The notes below the pieces were generated by a model. It had not been told where the DNA came from. It ran no database searches and saw nothing but the letters and a program-made list of their open reading frames with translations. The translations under genes were made by a program, and so were the position numbers. From contig CAJFCV020000003.1 in NCBI GenBank assembly GCA_904066235.2, positions 4,092,001 through 4,156,000 of the forward strand: a stretch of DNA of 64,000 nucleotides, written 5' to 3'. The stretch is from Bursaphelenchus xylophilus (lineage: Eukaryota; Nematoda; Chromadorea; Rhabditida; Aphelenchoididae). Of this stretch, positions 1-12,218 are shown piece after piece. Numbering within the stretch: position 1 is the stretch's first letter; every line of letters begins with the position of its first letter.

Positions 1-1662
1 TCAGTAGCTAGTCAGTGCTTGGGATTGCTGAAGAACGTGTCAGGTCATTATCCAAAACTAGCGAAGTCGTTGCAACTCAAGGCTGCTAAGACGACCTGAA
101 GTTGTTGTTGATGGTGGATGGCTTGAAAACCATTCTTGGCATCTACCCAATGAATCGGAATCGCAGCCATCCGGTGTATAGCGCTGTCTGAGGGGTTAGA
201 ATGACAGCCAAATAACCAAGGTTTCCTGTAACATTTTTGCTACCGTTCCAACTCTTTGGCTAGCGATCCGGGTTGCTCTACTATTATCATAAATGTTTGT
301 CAAGTGCTCTAAGATAGTTCAGAGGCAATCTGAACATTTTTTTGGCAGTTTTAAACTGGCTAATGGTAAATTCTATCTTCCGAAAGTGAAAAGTTTCGGC
401 CAAAAACCATAGGTTCTATAAATTTTTCATTAACGGAAATTCGGCTATGCGCAAGGGTGTAGACGTCGTTTATGTCAATCGTTTATTGGCCAGTGTTTGA
501 AATGCAAATTAAAATTGGACACTTCCGAAGATTTATCGACGCCGAATCTGGAGAATGGCATTTCAGCTTTCGCAGGCTTTCTTTAAATTTGCCCCTTGAA
601 ACCCCTTGCAATTTACTTCCCAGTGCCCTTTACCGTAACTGCCATTTACTCCCACACCTCCCGGAATGCTGAATTCATACTGTAAACATAGTAATACCGG
701 AGTAATTATATCCTTGGCATCACTTCCGCCTCTCCCGTTTCACCTTGTAATCAACTACAGACTAGGGTTTGTTTATTATTTAAATTGGCACCTTTTGCAC
801 TCATTTTTTGAGTACAGAAACTGTGTTCAATTTACAATTCGGGTTCTAATTTCTTAGCTAAGAGCTTGAATGGATAATTTTTAATTTCTTTTACGAAATT
901 GTAAACGAGTTTCTTGATGTGTACTCTGGTTCTTGGCTTACTGTAAGGGAAATGTCATCCGAACTATTTACTGTTATACAATCATCCACATATCCAATCT
1001 CATAGGATTTTGGGAAATTTCTCGATCCGCTAATTGGATGGGGAGTGATTACAAAATTTTTCGTGGGACAAATCTGGTGAAGGACGGAAGCTTCCCATGC
1101 CAAGTGCAACATTTTTTTAAGGGTATCCAAAACAAGGAACTGGCCAGAACGCTTCTTGTATGACACTCTGAACTTCGGGTTTCATAGAATAGATGCATAT
1201 TGCATTCTAGATATTTTTTACTGTGGTCCTAAATGCCATGTTTCCCAATTTCCAAACATTTTGGTTTCTTGTTACACACGTCATGCAAAAAATATACATA
1301 TTTGGTGTTTAATCATGACTTTGGAGTTAATTACATATAAGTTCAGATGTTTCAACAAACGTTCACCATAATATAATAGAATTTAAAGAGTTTCCTAATG
1401 TACTCGCATACGTTTGGCAGTTACAAAACTTTTGTTCCTAGGACCAGATTTTTTTTTCGTTACTGTGACATTTTCTCTAACAAAAAAAAAACTTCACATT
1501 GTCATAAACAGTAGATTCTGCACATACCGTAGCCTTTATGACGCATGTATCTTTGTCATTGAAATAATGTCATAATTACATCTTATGAGCCCAAATGAGG
1601 CTGTTTTCGCGAAATGTCTATGCCAATATTAGTTTTATCTTTAGCCAAGGCAATCTCATCGC
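1..1662. other. AT-rich non-coding DNA upstream of the chemoreceptor gene
   Basis: I see no convincing exon here. The short open frames lack splice-site support, recognisable domains or consistent codon use. The last 20-30 bases hold a TTTAG (1640-1644) ahead of the ATG at 1663, which could be a trans-splice acceptor for the downstream gene; this is inference. Confidence 0.5.
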
Positions 1663-4521
1663 ATGTACTGGTTCGAGACGGCCGAAGTCTGCTTATACGT
1701 AGTACCGTTGTACCTGCTCTACATTCGTATCTTGTACGTGCTGGCCACGCGACGGCAGGACTTTCATTCGCACTTTTACAAGATTGTGTTGGTCAGCGGG
1801 GTGTTTGTAAGTTCTTTTATTTGAACCCGGGAGTTGCCAAAATATACAAGGGTTTTGTCGACGAGAGAGTATGCGAAATGTGGAGAGCGCTTAGAGAAAG
1901 AAGTTTTTGGTCCTATCTTTGGGAATGTCGCCCGGAAGAAGTGTTTTGTACAAAGTTGTTTACAGGGTCTTACAAAAATGTAAAAGAAAGTCGAGACCTA
2001 TAATTTTTACTTCAAGAGGTCGTAACGACCTCAGTTTGCACTTTAAAATCTTGTTATTTCATAGACAAAAGTTAATGCCGCTTAAAAATACACATTCCAA
2101 AAACTAAGTCTCTGCGCCGCCTCCGCCGGAGGTTATAGGCTCCGACTCATCTTTTGTATGGCCCTGTAATTTATGAGTAATAAAACGCACAAGAAATGTG
2201 AACTCATTTTCAACTTTTGACGTAAAAGTCTGTTGTTTTCTGCATAGGATGAAGTCATCTCTATGTCATTGACAAATTCATTCCAGTCGTCATCAAAATC
2301 ATAACAAGAATGTCGTACGTACATATTTCGAACAATTTTTTGTTAGTGTTTGTAGGCGACAGATAAACATTCAGAATTTTTGACTTCTTTTTGCACATGT
2401 CTGACACGCTGAACTTTACATAATCTCTCTGAAAAAAGCGATTTAGATCCATCTTAATTTCAGGACTTGATAGGATGCACACTCGCGTTATTCGATCGTT
2501 TTTTGAACACTGACCTGTTTGCGACCTATATCCGACCTCATTTCAAAAGTCGGGAGTACACATTCGCCCTCACCCCTATCTCGTATCTAACGTATCATAG
2601 CGTTTACGCTGCACAGATCGCGCCTTTGCTTATGGCATTCAACCGGATGTGCAGTTTATGTTTTCCATTGGAGTATGATAAGGTAATTTTAATGTTCGGC
2701 ATTAATTTCTTGGCTTTTCACAACTCTGATGGTTGATTTCAGATTTGGAAAAGATGTAAACTAATCCTGTTTGTGTGCTTTGGATTGTTACCGTATTCAA
2801 TGGCATGGTACATCCCGTTCAATCGGTCGGGATTTACTTTTGATGATACGAAGTTGTGGTTTAATTACACCGGCTTCGATTATGATCACACTCGCACTTT
2901 CGGGGTAAGGCAAATGCCACTGATTTCGTGCTTAGCGAGCGTTCAAAGAAACTGTTTTTTGTCTGGCTGACTCTCCTCATTTCGTGTTTTCTATCACAAA
3001 TACAATCTTTGAATACTTCGGTTGCCAATGAAAAAGTTTCATTGAATTCTCTTGAATATTCCGTCAACCATAGCAATTTTTTCCTCAAAATCTAACCGCC
3101 ATGTTGTAGATAGAGGATGCGGTTGTGACCGAGTATTTTGCCGGCACCTGTGCTTTGCTGGCCTTTATCTGTAACCTCGTGAATGTGTGCATGTTGATCA
3201 GACACAAGATGAAAGGTTACATCACTGGCCAACGAGAGATCAACCTTGTTCTGTGCTCCACGATCATCTTCTGTACACAATGTTGTGTTATGATGGGGCA
3301 GGTGAGTCTAGAATAAGATAAATCTGCTTCAAAATCCACAAAAATTCTCTTTACGGTCCTACTCTGAATAAACTTTCAGTACATGTTTTCCATGGGCTCC
3401 TTCAACATCTACTTCCTCCTTCGCTTCGTTTTGACAATAGTCGCGGAAGTGCAGTACATTCTGCCGGCTTTGATTATTGTTTTGTCGATTGGGAGTCTTC
3501 GAGAAGCCGTCTTCCGACCACTTCTCAGTTCAAATGAAGTGTCGTTATTCAAGACCGACAAGAAGTCAAGGTAAGTGGTTTATAAACAGGGACAGCAGAG
3601 TGGGATGCTGATTGTTGTGGAGCCTCAAAGGTCTCCACAATTCACACAGAAATTAGCATAAACCAACTCATATAAAAGCAACGTCTTGTAACCAATTATT
3701 AGAACATAATCTCATTTTCTCCTTCTTTGTGTGCGGTCTCAATAAACCTTATTCCTAAACCTGTGTCTGTTCTAGATACCTATATACGTTTGAACGTTCC
3801 CCCACACTGAGATCTCCCTTCGATGAGGCTTGTCTTTGTCCTCACTATTTTTAAGGCTCGTTGTCGCCGATCGGGTCTATCCCGAGGACTTGAACGAGGC
3901 TTTATAGAGCTCTATAGATCTCCTCCGTGTAGTCAATTGATAACTTGTTCTCTAGTAAGAGCACGAAGTCCCCGTGGCCCCACGGCCTCAGATTTGACTC
4001 AAAGCCGGAGCGGAGGGTGTACAAAAAAGGACTGGTTGTTTTCCGTTGAGCAGAAACCTTGTTTGGGGACAACGACTGATAAGAATCACGTCCTATACAC
4101 TCTCTTTGACCTTCTTTCCAACCTTACCGTTGTCTGGAGAACGCCTAAACTTTACGCCAAAAAAGCACAGTAGAAACACAGTGCAAAGGGTGCAGCACCG
4201 GCACAACCTCTATATAACAAATCTATCTGTCAAAAAGTCCCGTTTCCAGTCGTCGTACAGACCCCACTGAATTACCAGCAATTTCAGGGCTCGTCGACGG
4301 AGTTTTGTGACCCAAACAAACTTCTAAAGAGCAGAGAAATTCAGATTCGTTGTACAGAGGTGTGAACAGACATTTCTTGCCTCAAAAAGCTCATTCTTGC
4401 CTTTGAATTTTTTAATTTTTCCCTTTTCAGGAATACGATCTCCATGAACAACCACAACAGTGATTCCGTCAAGAGCCAGAGCAGTGTGGTCATCGGGCAA
4501 TATCGCCAAGCAGTGCCATAG
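1663..4521 (+). CDS. Serpentine receptor class gamma (SRG-type) chemoreceptor GPCR
   Basis: Six exons are proposed: 1663-1806, 2464-2682, 2743-2904, 3110-3301, 3380-3570 and 4431-4521 (TAG), giving 332 residues, the usual SRG length. All introns have GT..AG ends and compatible phases; introns 1-4 are phase 0 and intron 5 is phase 2. Exon 1 encodes the first membrane helix, with the run VVPLYLLYIRILYVL. Exon 2 ends in the family-typical AFNR...FPLEYDK, continued by IWKRC at the start of exon 3, equivalent to the segment after TM3. Exons 3-5 carry further hydrophobic helices. Exon 6 is a short, polar, Ser/Asn-rich cytoplasmic tail. If exon 5 is read through, a TAA follows at once (3572-3574), giving a shorter alternative protein; the long form is preferred because a TTTTCAG acceptor at 4424-4430 restores a tail in frame. 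SRG proteins are nematode seven-helix receptors, mostly in chemosensory neurons; the ligand cannot be predicted. Confidence 0.85.
3613..3806 (+). repeat. Possible solo LTR-like segment in intron 5 of the chemoreceptor gene
   Basis: The segment starts TGTTGTGG and ends CCCCACA. In between it has TATAAAAG near 3673 and AATAAA near 3741, the order promoter box then polyadenylation signal expected in an LTR. The flanks CTGAT and CTGAG match at four of five bases, so a target duplication is only suggested. No second copy or internal retroelement coding sequence is visible in the window. The boundaries are tentative. Confidence 0.25.
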
Positions 4522-5888
4522 TTCTCATGGATCCAGTAATCTATGCCTATAGCATGTCTATGTTCCATGAGTTCAACTACAGTTATCCTACAGTTATTTC
4601 GAAATATTTTACAGTACTCTGCCATATATTTTTTTACGTGTGTACGTTCCAATAAATATCTGAATACTTTACTCAACATTTGTCAGAGAACGTGACATTT
4701 AATTTTACATTGTGGGTTGTGTCTGCAGTGCAGACAAAGTTCACCTGGAACAAAAGATAATTCTAGAGTCCACCTGTCCATTCTGGGCATAGGAAAGCCG
4801 AAAGTGAGGGGCGGGAGCAAAAGATCACATGCGGCCTGCTCAGAAAATTAACGGTCGTAATGAGCTCTCGTGTTGCAGGATACGCGCTTTCGTGCGTAGA
4901 CTTTTTGCCGCAATCTTTTTTGTGCAGTTGATCATCTATATCAAGGCTCTTCAATTTCGCACCGCTACGAAAAAAGAGACTTTTGAAAAGGCGTAGTCGG
5001 AAAACGTACTTACATTTAACGGAATCAATGTAACCAGAGGAATGTTAGCGCAGCTTCTCTAAGATGTTCAAAGTGCGGCGTTTTTATGATCTTCTAAGTT
5101 TCACCCACAGGTTAGTGCTAGACCATAAATAAACTCCCGAAAATTTTAGCCAGAATCTTACTGGACCAGTGGAGATATTTAACGATCCTTGTCGATCAGA
5201 GTGTGCGCGAAAAGCGGAAATCAACAACAAACCCGCCTTATTATTTATGTTACTGTCAACAAGTCTGTAACATTACTAGTCCCGTTGTAAACTCCGCAGA
5301 ACTTTGTCGGCGGCGGGTATGCTCGCAGAAAAGTGCAGGTTGCTAGTGCAAAAATGGGAAGTCGCAGACAAATATGCAGACAAGAGGACTTGCTTCCGTT
5401 CTGTCGGCACAAAAAGTCAGGGGGATACAGTACTCGTATGACAAATCGTTTCAGTTTCCAGGGTGTGAAATTTTTAATTGAGGTAATGGAAATGGCAGAA
5501 TAACAGAGTGCCCTTTAATTTTAGAGCCTGTAATTGTTTACGAAACAGAGTTTGTGCAGTAGCGCATAACGGTAGCGCGCTCAACAAAAAGGCTAAATTT
5601 TTAAGCAAGATTTCTTCGATTTTTGTTTGTTGCAATATATTTTAAAGATGCTTTTAACCCAAAGAGTTAATATTTTTGTTATTTTTAATATCTTGCACAT
5701 TAGTTATATTCCCACTGTAAGATCCTAGGGAACAACTGAATTATAAAAGAATATTAAAACCGCCTTTGTTGACATGAATTTTGATGATTCATGATCTCGG
5801 ATATCCCGAAGATAATGGCCAGACAGAGATCAGGAATTCATGGTTTTATAATCGTATTCGCACCGGGATTTGATAAAGAAATATCATC
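4522..5888. other. Intergenic DNA between chemoreceptor and legumain genes
   Basis: No supported exon. Both flanking genes are on the plus strand. A short stretch at about 5565-5590 resembles a tRNA D-arm/A-box (GCATAACGGTAGCGCG) but no B-box follows. The sequence just before the legumain start is AT-rich. Confidence 0.5.
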
Positions 5889-8226
5889 ATGAAAAATGGA
5901 CTTGTGCTATTGGTGATTTTTCTATGTTTGGCTGTAGAAATGTAAGTTTAGGCGCACACAGAAGGTCCTACAAAAGGTGACTTTGTGAGTTTGTAAATTT
6001 CCGAGAATATTTTTTTACATTCGTTGGGCCATGGCCACATATGGCTTGGTACATATTTCGTGGGACGAAGTAGGTTTTGTCCATAAACTTCTGAAATGCT
6101 ATGCTCGAAAATATGCCGAATTTTTGCAATTTTTTTGACATAAAAATCTCTGTTGTTATGTGAATATAAGGCCAAGTACGGCTAATTCTAAAACGGGAAA
6201 AAGTGTCCAAAAATGTCTTTGTTTACTGTACCAACCATCTTAACAACGGTATAGCGTTATGGTGACTTTCACGCTTACTACGCTTATAATTAGTTTACTT
6301 CGCCGACGGTGATTAACGACGGTGTGGTCGATTTTTTGACAGTTTGTTTCATAAACTGTAAAAAAACGTAGTTCAAGAGTAGTTGTACCGGCTCTTTAAA
6401 ACTGATTGCTTACAAATAGTATCCTTGAAAATTCGAATCTCTTTTGTTCCAAGTTTTGCCATGTTCTGACCTTCGACTTTGCTCAAAATTCCAGAGAATG
6501 TGCGCTGTTTGCAGTGCTGGTCTCCGGCTCTCGAGGCTGGGAGAATTACCGGCATCAAGCCGATGTCTGCAATGCCTATCGAGTAATCACAGCGCAGGGA
6601 GTGGAGCCGGACAACATCATCACCATGGTTTATGATGACATTGCCAATGATCCTAGGTAAAATTAATTTATCTTTGATACATTTTGAAGCTTCCGATAAT
6701 TAGAAATGTTTTAGAAATCCTTTCCCCGGCAAAATCTTCAACAGCGGCGACTTGGATGATGTTTATTCCGGGATTAAAATCGATTACCGAGGAGATGATG
6801 TGAATGTGGCCAATTTTCAAAAAATTTTGTTGGGAATTCCAACTGGCGTGGGGTCGGGGAGAGTTTTGAATAGGTAAAATACGGGTCTTATAGTTCTGTG
6901 TTTATAGAGTTATATTTTTTTTACCCGTTAGTATCTTTCAGTACAATTGATGACAATGTTTTTGTCTACTTTTCGAACCACGGAAACACTGGATTTGTGG
7001 GGTTTCCCAATCATCAAATCTTTACTGCCAAGGAGTTACATGTCCTTCTGGATGCAATGAAGGCTCGTAATCGATATGGGAAAATGCTTGTTTACATTGA
7101 ATCTTGCTTCAGTGGGTCGTTGTTCAATGGAATTTTGAGGGAGGACAGAAACAGTAAGCGAATTTAAGAAAAAAAAATATTTTTTTATATCTTCTAATAG
7201 TAACATTTTTCGAAAAATTTGTCACCGATTTTTCAGTCTACGCTCTAACCGCCTCCAATGAGCGAGAATCCTCCTACGGCACCACCGATTCCATTCAAGA
7301 CAAAACCGGGACCCGCATCATTTTGGGCGATGCTTTTTCCGCCAATTGGATCAACTCCATGCTAACCCATGATCTCACAGCCACCACTATCGACGAGCAA
7401 TTTGAATTCGTTCAAGAGGCCACCAAATTGTCGCATGTTCAGAGATTCGGGACCTTGTCCATTGGGCAGATGAAAGTCGCTGAATTCTTGCAAATTGCTG
7501 GGTTTAGAGAGGAGCGAGTGGTGAGTTTGGATTCATGATAATGTAGATTTTATTTTGATGACAAATAAAATGAAATTTTAAATTTTTTTTCGATTTTTTC
7601 AGAGTGGAAATCCGAAAATGGCGAACAGTTCGATGCCTTCTTGTGTGATGCCGGAGCTGATAATGATCGAGCAATTTGAAAAAACACAGGATTTGAAGGT
7701 GAAGGCAGAGCTGGGGAAGAAGTTGAGGAAGATCATTGATGTAAGAACAATCTATATTTATTAGTCTGTCGGGAAAATAATGACCACAAAGCCGCATTTT
7801 TTGGCGGCGATTTTCGATGCGACAGAGTGCTCATTATTTTCCCGACAGACTGATATTAACATACCTCATCCATACGAAGTAAATCTGTTATAATTTCACA
7901 GGTAAAACATTCCATTGAAAAGAGCTCCATGGAGCTTTTTGTCGCCTTATTCCCCACCTCTCGCGCTGACAAACTCTCCGATCCAACAATGGATCCCCGT
8001 CTTCCCCCTCACAAAATCACTCAACTCGATTGCCATGACAAAGTTGTTCATGGTTTTGCCGCGAAATGTCCGGAAATGATGGATGTAAGTTGAAGGTGAC
8101 ATTTAGAGGAGTCTCTGATTTCAGAGCGACTTCAAGAACCACTTCATTGCCACAATTACCAACCTCTGCGAACGAATGGTGCCGGCCGAAGAAATTGCCG
8201 AACAAATGGAAAAGATTTGTCGTTAG
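5889..8226 (+). CDS. Legumain-like asparaginyl endopeptidase (peptidase family C13)
   Basis: Eight exons: 5889-5941, 6495-6656, 6715-6873, 6942-7153, 7237-7520, 7603-7740, 7902-8084 and 8125-8226 (TAG), total 430 residues, close to animal legumains. Residues 1-18 form a signal peptide, so the enzyme should enter the secretory pathway and act in lysosomes or outside the cell, cleaving after Asn. The mature domain opens with the family motif VLVSGSRGWENYRHQADVC. The catalytic His is 138 in SNHGNTG and the catalytic Cys is 180 in ESCFSGS, followed by the family's TASNERESSYG block (canonically A-NPRESSY). The C-terminal region (about 290-430) is the Cys-containing pro-domain that normally inhibits the zymogen. 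The residue before the catalytic His is Asn where legumains normally have Asp. A GPI transamidase (PIG-K) is less likely because the pro-domain is present and no membrane anchor is seen. Confidence 0.92.
7761..7853. mobile_element. Short mariner-like MITE (93 bp) in legumain intron 6
   Basis: The ends are inverted repeats of about 22 bp: TTAGTCTGTCGGGAAAATAA on the left and its near-complement on the right (first two bases TT versus TC). It is flanked by TA on both sides (7759-7760 and 7854-7855), as expected for Tc1/mariner-class insertion. The interior is too short to code. The same terminal repeat bounds the element at 20402-20551. Confidence 0.85.
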
Positions 8227-8791
8227 AGGTATTTGGATGGAGATTACAGCAAAATAAATTGTCAAAATGACAGCCCGAATCCAAATATAAATATAGTTAC
8301 ATATAACCTATAAAAAATTCAAATAAAGTTGATCCTTTTATTAATTTCCAACAACAAATAAAATAACAAAAAATTAGCCATTTCAATTACAAATATATGC
8401 AACTGTACAAAAAAAATTGCGGTAAAATGTAGAAAATATGGTAAGTAAGAGTGTAATCGGAAAAAATGGACCGGGTGACAAACATTTATGACAAAAATTG
8501 GCTTTGTACCTAAAGTTTTTTCTACCTTTACATTAAAATAGCCGTGTTTACGGGGGAAAAAGTTGAATATACACAAACATACCCGAAGAAATATTTCAAA
8601 GAGGGATCGTGGAGATTAAAGAAGGTCCAGACATTGAACTAATACTAAAAGCGGCAAAATGGGAAGACAAATGGGGGATCACCGGAGAAAAATTGTCTAA
8701 AATAAGGTGAAAAGTAAAAACTAACTCTAAAAATGGTAGCTATCTTCGAAAATTTGCGCGTTTTAGATCTAAAAATCCTCGAGGATCTTTC
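8227..8791. other. 3' flanks of two convergent genes
   Basis: This lies between the legumain stop (plus strand) and the ZYG-11-like stop (minus strand). AATAAA-like signals for the plus-strand gene occur near 8254 and 8321. No exon is supported. Confidence 0.6.
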
Positions 8792-11700
8792 CTAAACCTG
8801 CATAAGAGCCGTGGTTGGAAGGCCGAGGTTCATATTCAAGTTATTCATGATCTGATTCACCAGTTCCAAGATCTGATCCGTCGATCGTTTGTCCTTAACC
8901 AGCGATTGGAGCACATGTAATCCGTCTTCTTTCACAATAAACTGACAGTATTTCTCTCCATCCGTGGTTGTGAGATTGGCCAAGGCCCATAAAGCCCAGA
9001 TCTGAGATCCGTACGAGTCAAACATGGGGATTAATCGGATGATCGGCTTGAAAGATCTGTAGTTTATGAAGCGCCGGGAGTCCATGGGCCATTGTTGGGT
9101 GGTCTGGAAAAGTTACAAATAATTTTTGGCAAAAATAAAACAAAAATTATATTCCACTAAAAAAATTTCGAAAAATGTTTCAAAAATCGTTTTCAAATGT
9201 CTCAAATGTCTCAAATCAAACTCTCAAAGATAAAAAATGCCACTTACTTTAACGATTTTATCCGTAACCTCCTGCCGCGACACTTGACTTGTCCATTTTT
9301 CGATTCCGTCGCTCAAAAGTTGTGCCAAAACTCCCGCACTGTTGTAACTTGTCTCAATTCCATCGCTCATCTGATCCAACAGACTCAAAAATATCCTAAT
9401 CAGTTCGTCGTTCATCAGATATCCCCTCAATTCCTGTACTTCAGCAATATTTCCGACCAATCCCATCATGTTCCTGACCAGCTCCTTTTTGGTCGAAAAC
9501 TCCGAGTGGCAGCGACGGAAAAGGTCCATTCCACCAGACCGCAGGAACATCTCACAGTTCAAAGGGGTCTCATCTGCAAAAATCACATTAACTTAGCCAT
9601 AAAATCAACCAAAATTTAAAAAAATTCAAATTAATACCTAAAATAATATAAAACTGACCCGTAACGTTCCACAAAAAGCTCCAACTGACTTCCAGAACTT
9701 CATCACAAATCCGTCGTTTGGTTTTACGTCTAATATGGTCGACAACAGCTTCAATTGCTCCAAAATTGCCCACTTCCACCTTATGTTCACCTTCCACATG
9801 GCATGCCATGGAATTCAAAAGATAGACCACGACTCTGGGAGTGGTTGAATCCGCGTAATGATTGTTGAGGATGTGAACAAGGACTTTGACCATTCTTTTA
9901 TATGCAAACGCCACATCCGCGGGCACATCCAATTGGCAGGCGGCGAGGCAACAATTCCGGACAATAATCGTCTCGTCCGGGAAGTTTTCCATGGCTATAA
10001 ATGGCAAAATAATACTTTAAATTGAATATGTATCAATCAAATATCTAACTGTCTTTCTGATCTTACCATCTAACATGATTTCGACGACATCTCGTCGAAT
10101 TGAAACACTCAATTGGACGTTCCTTATGATGTAGAAGATGGCCGCAGTGCCCGCAATTTGGATTGCTCGATGGTTGTGATGCCTCTGAAGGGCTTTAATG
10201 ATCAAGTCGAGTCCTCTGCCGTATTCACAGACAATCTGAAAATCAAAAAATTTCAAAAAAGTTACCAACATGTACAAATCCCCTACAACAATATAAAAAG
10301 TCAAAATGACCCCAAAAATAACTCAAAAAACATCTAAAATCCTTTCATAAATCCAAATCTTACCTGTTGATTGATTCTATAGAACTGATAAAGCTCATTT
10401 AGCACAAGATGAAGCAGTTCCGTCCGATCCATGTAGGTCTCCATAGCTATCAAAAGCTTCTCCTCGTCCATATCCGAGCAGATTACTTTCGCCGGGAGCT
10501 TCGTATTCGAACTAATGGATTCACAACGGAAGACGCTGACAAAGTCTAGCTGGTGATCTAATCCATCCAGTCCATACACATCCGTCATTACAATATTCCT
10601 CCTAAAACAAGGAAAGATAAACTCAAATAAAGATTCCGTGTTTCTAAAAGTAATTTCTGGGTTTAAAAGTCCTACCGAGGTGGTCGATCATCTGCAGCGG
10701 CCATGGATGAGAGATTTGTGTTGGCAATATCGAGGTATTTCAACTTTGGGAGAGAGGAAACGAGCTTGTGGAGAGTCGTTACTGGGCATCGGAACATGCC
10801 TCGGGCTATATTCGAAAAGGCAATATCCAACTTTCTGAAAGAAACAGATGTAAAATTACTCTAATTTCTTCAATTTTGTTATTTGATGTATAAAACATCT
10901 TCCTTGAGTGTTTACCTAAAAATCAAAAAAATCATAAAGAAAATACTTACTCCAAGTTCTTTAACTCGCAAATTTCATCGATAGAATCATGAACATCTGT
11001 ACAATCATAGAGCACAAGCGACGTCAGAGTCTCAGACATCATTGGGAGGAACGTCAGCCTCCCAATTTTATCCCATCTGATCAATTCGAGAGTAATTAAC
11101 TCCTTCAGAGGAGTCAAGATTCTGGTGAGGAAAGTGAGGCGATTCTCCGAGATTTGAAGGAATTCCCGGTTCTAAAAACAAAACACTTACTACAAATAAA
11201 TACACATCACTTACCGCTTCCTTGAGAAGACGCAAATGCCTGAGAGTTGGGAAATATTTGGTAAATTGTTTTACTTCCTCAAAGTCTTGGTCAATCTCCA
11301 TGTTTTCTTGGAATCCGCCGGCTTCCGGAAGTTCTAATCGGCAGGCTGGATGATTTAGTTCACAACAATCGGCTTCATCGTCAGCAAATGGGACGCCATC
11401 TCCAAATGCCAACGGGGCTGCTCGATGGCTTGAGGGCATTTCATTGTAGGTCTCAAAGAGCAATTGATCCGATGCTATTAATCGCTCCAAATGTGGGAGA
11501 TTGTCCTTGTGTGCCTCTAGGAGGTCCAGAAGCTGTCGAGTACCAAGACTCTGAAAATCGAACGACACATTATATCTTCCATGAGATTTGATCATCAAGA
11601 TGAACACAAAGGCCACTTTGCCCTAAAAACCAAGGAGAAATAGTCAAAAGACTTACACAATTCCCCTCAAGATCTAATTCAAGCAATGTATCCTTCTGTC

Positions 11701-12218
11701 CTCTCAGTAATTCAAAGAAAACTTGATCTCCAATCGGGTTTCTTCTGATGGGTAAAATCGAAGTGGGATACCGAATTCCATCGGTAAAATATTCGAAAAA
11801 TCTAGGATTGGGAATTCGTTTATATTTCTGTGATTGTCTTAGAATTGCTTCTACATCGGTTTGTCGAAGATACCCACAACATTGCGAGAAATCTGCAGTT
11901 GATTTTGGAGGTATCAAGACCTTTGAGGATTCCTTTATGACAACTGCAGCGGCTAGCTTTTTGAGAAACTCTCGGTCCGGCTCGGGCTCTACTACCATTC
12001 GGTCGCTAAAACAGAAAAAATAAGTTGAAAACTTCAAAAATAAAAAAAATATATTGTACTAGGCAAACAGCTGTCAAAATGCCCAGACTTGAATCCTAAA
12101 ATAATGTTTTGACCTTATCGACAAATTTTTTGGACGTCGCGTGAAAACACAATAAATAATGCGGCCTAGAAGCAAAAAAACCAATAGGAAATCCAACATA
12201 CCCTGCCGGCAGTTCCAT
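8792..12218 (-). CDS. zyg-11: ZYG-11/ZER1-family substrate receptor of a CUL2 ubiquitin ligase
   Basis: Ten exons in transcript order: 12218-12202, 12005-11657, 11550-11215, 11171-10951, 10834-10676, 10601-10364, 10235-10067, 9994-9659, 9573-9248 and 9103-8792 (TAG), total 820 residues, similar to C. elegans ZYG-11. All phases agree. Residues to about 360 hold leucine-rich repeats (for example LTFLPMMSETLTSLVLYDC and LPKLKYLDIANTNL). The rest is armadillo-like helical repeats, with the family blocks SFLWNVTDETP, RNMMGLVGNIAEV and SYNSAGVLAQLL. In the family the LRR/ARM protein recruits substrates to CUL2-Elongin BC, in worms for meiosis and embryonic polarity and in vertebrates to recognise N-terminal glycine. 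The tiny first exon (17 nt) is inferred from frame and a GTATGT donor; the alternative start is the ATG at 11998. The gene is convergent with legumain and divergent from the kinase. Confidence 0.9.

Noticed and set aside
1614..2003. A 129-codon plus-strand frame overlapping the chemoreceptor's first exon
   Set aside because: A different frame from the ATG at 1663 gives a membrane helix typical of SRG proteins and ends at a GTAAGT donor; the longer frame has neither.
5565..5590. tRNA-like GCATAACGGTAGCGCG
   Set aside because: It resembles a D-arm but lacks a B-box, T-arm and acceptor stem within the expected distance.
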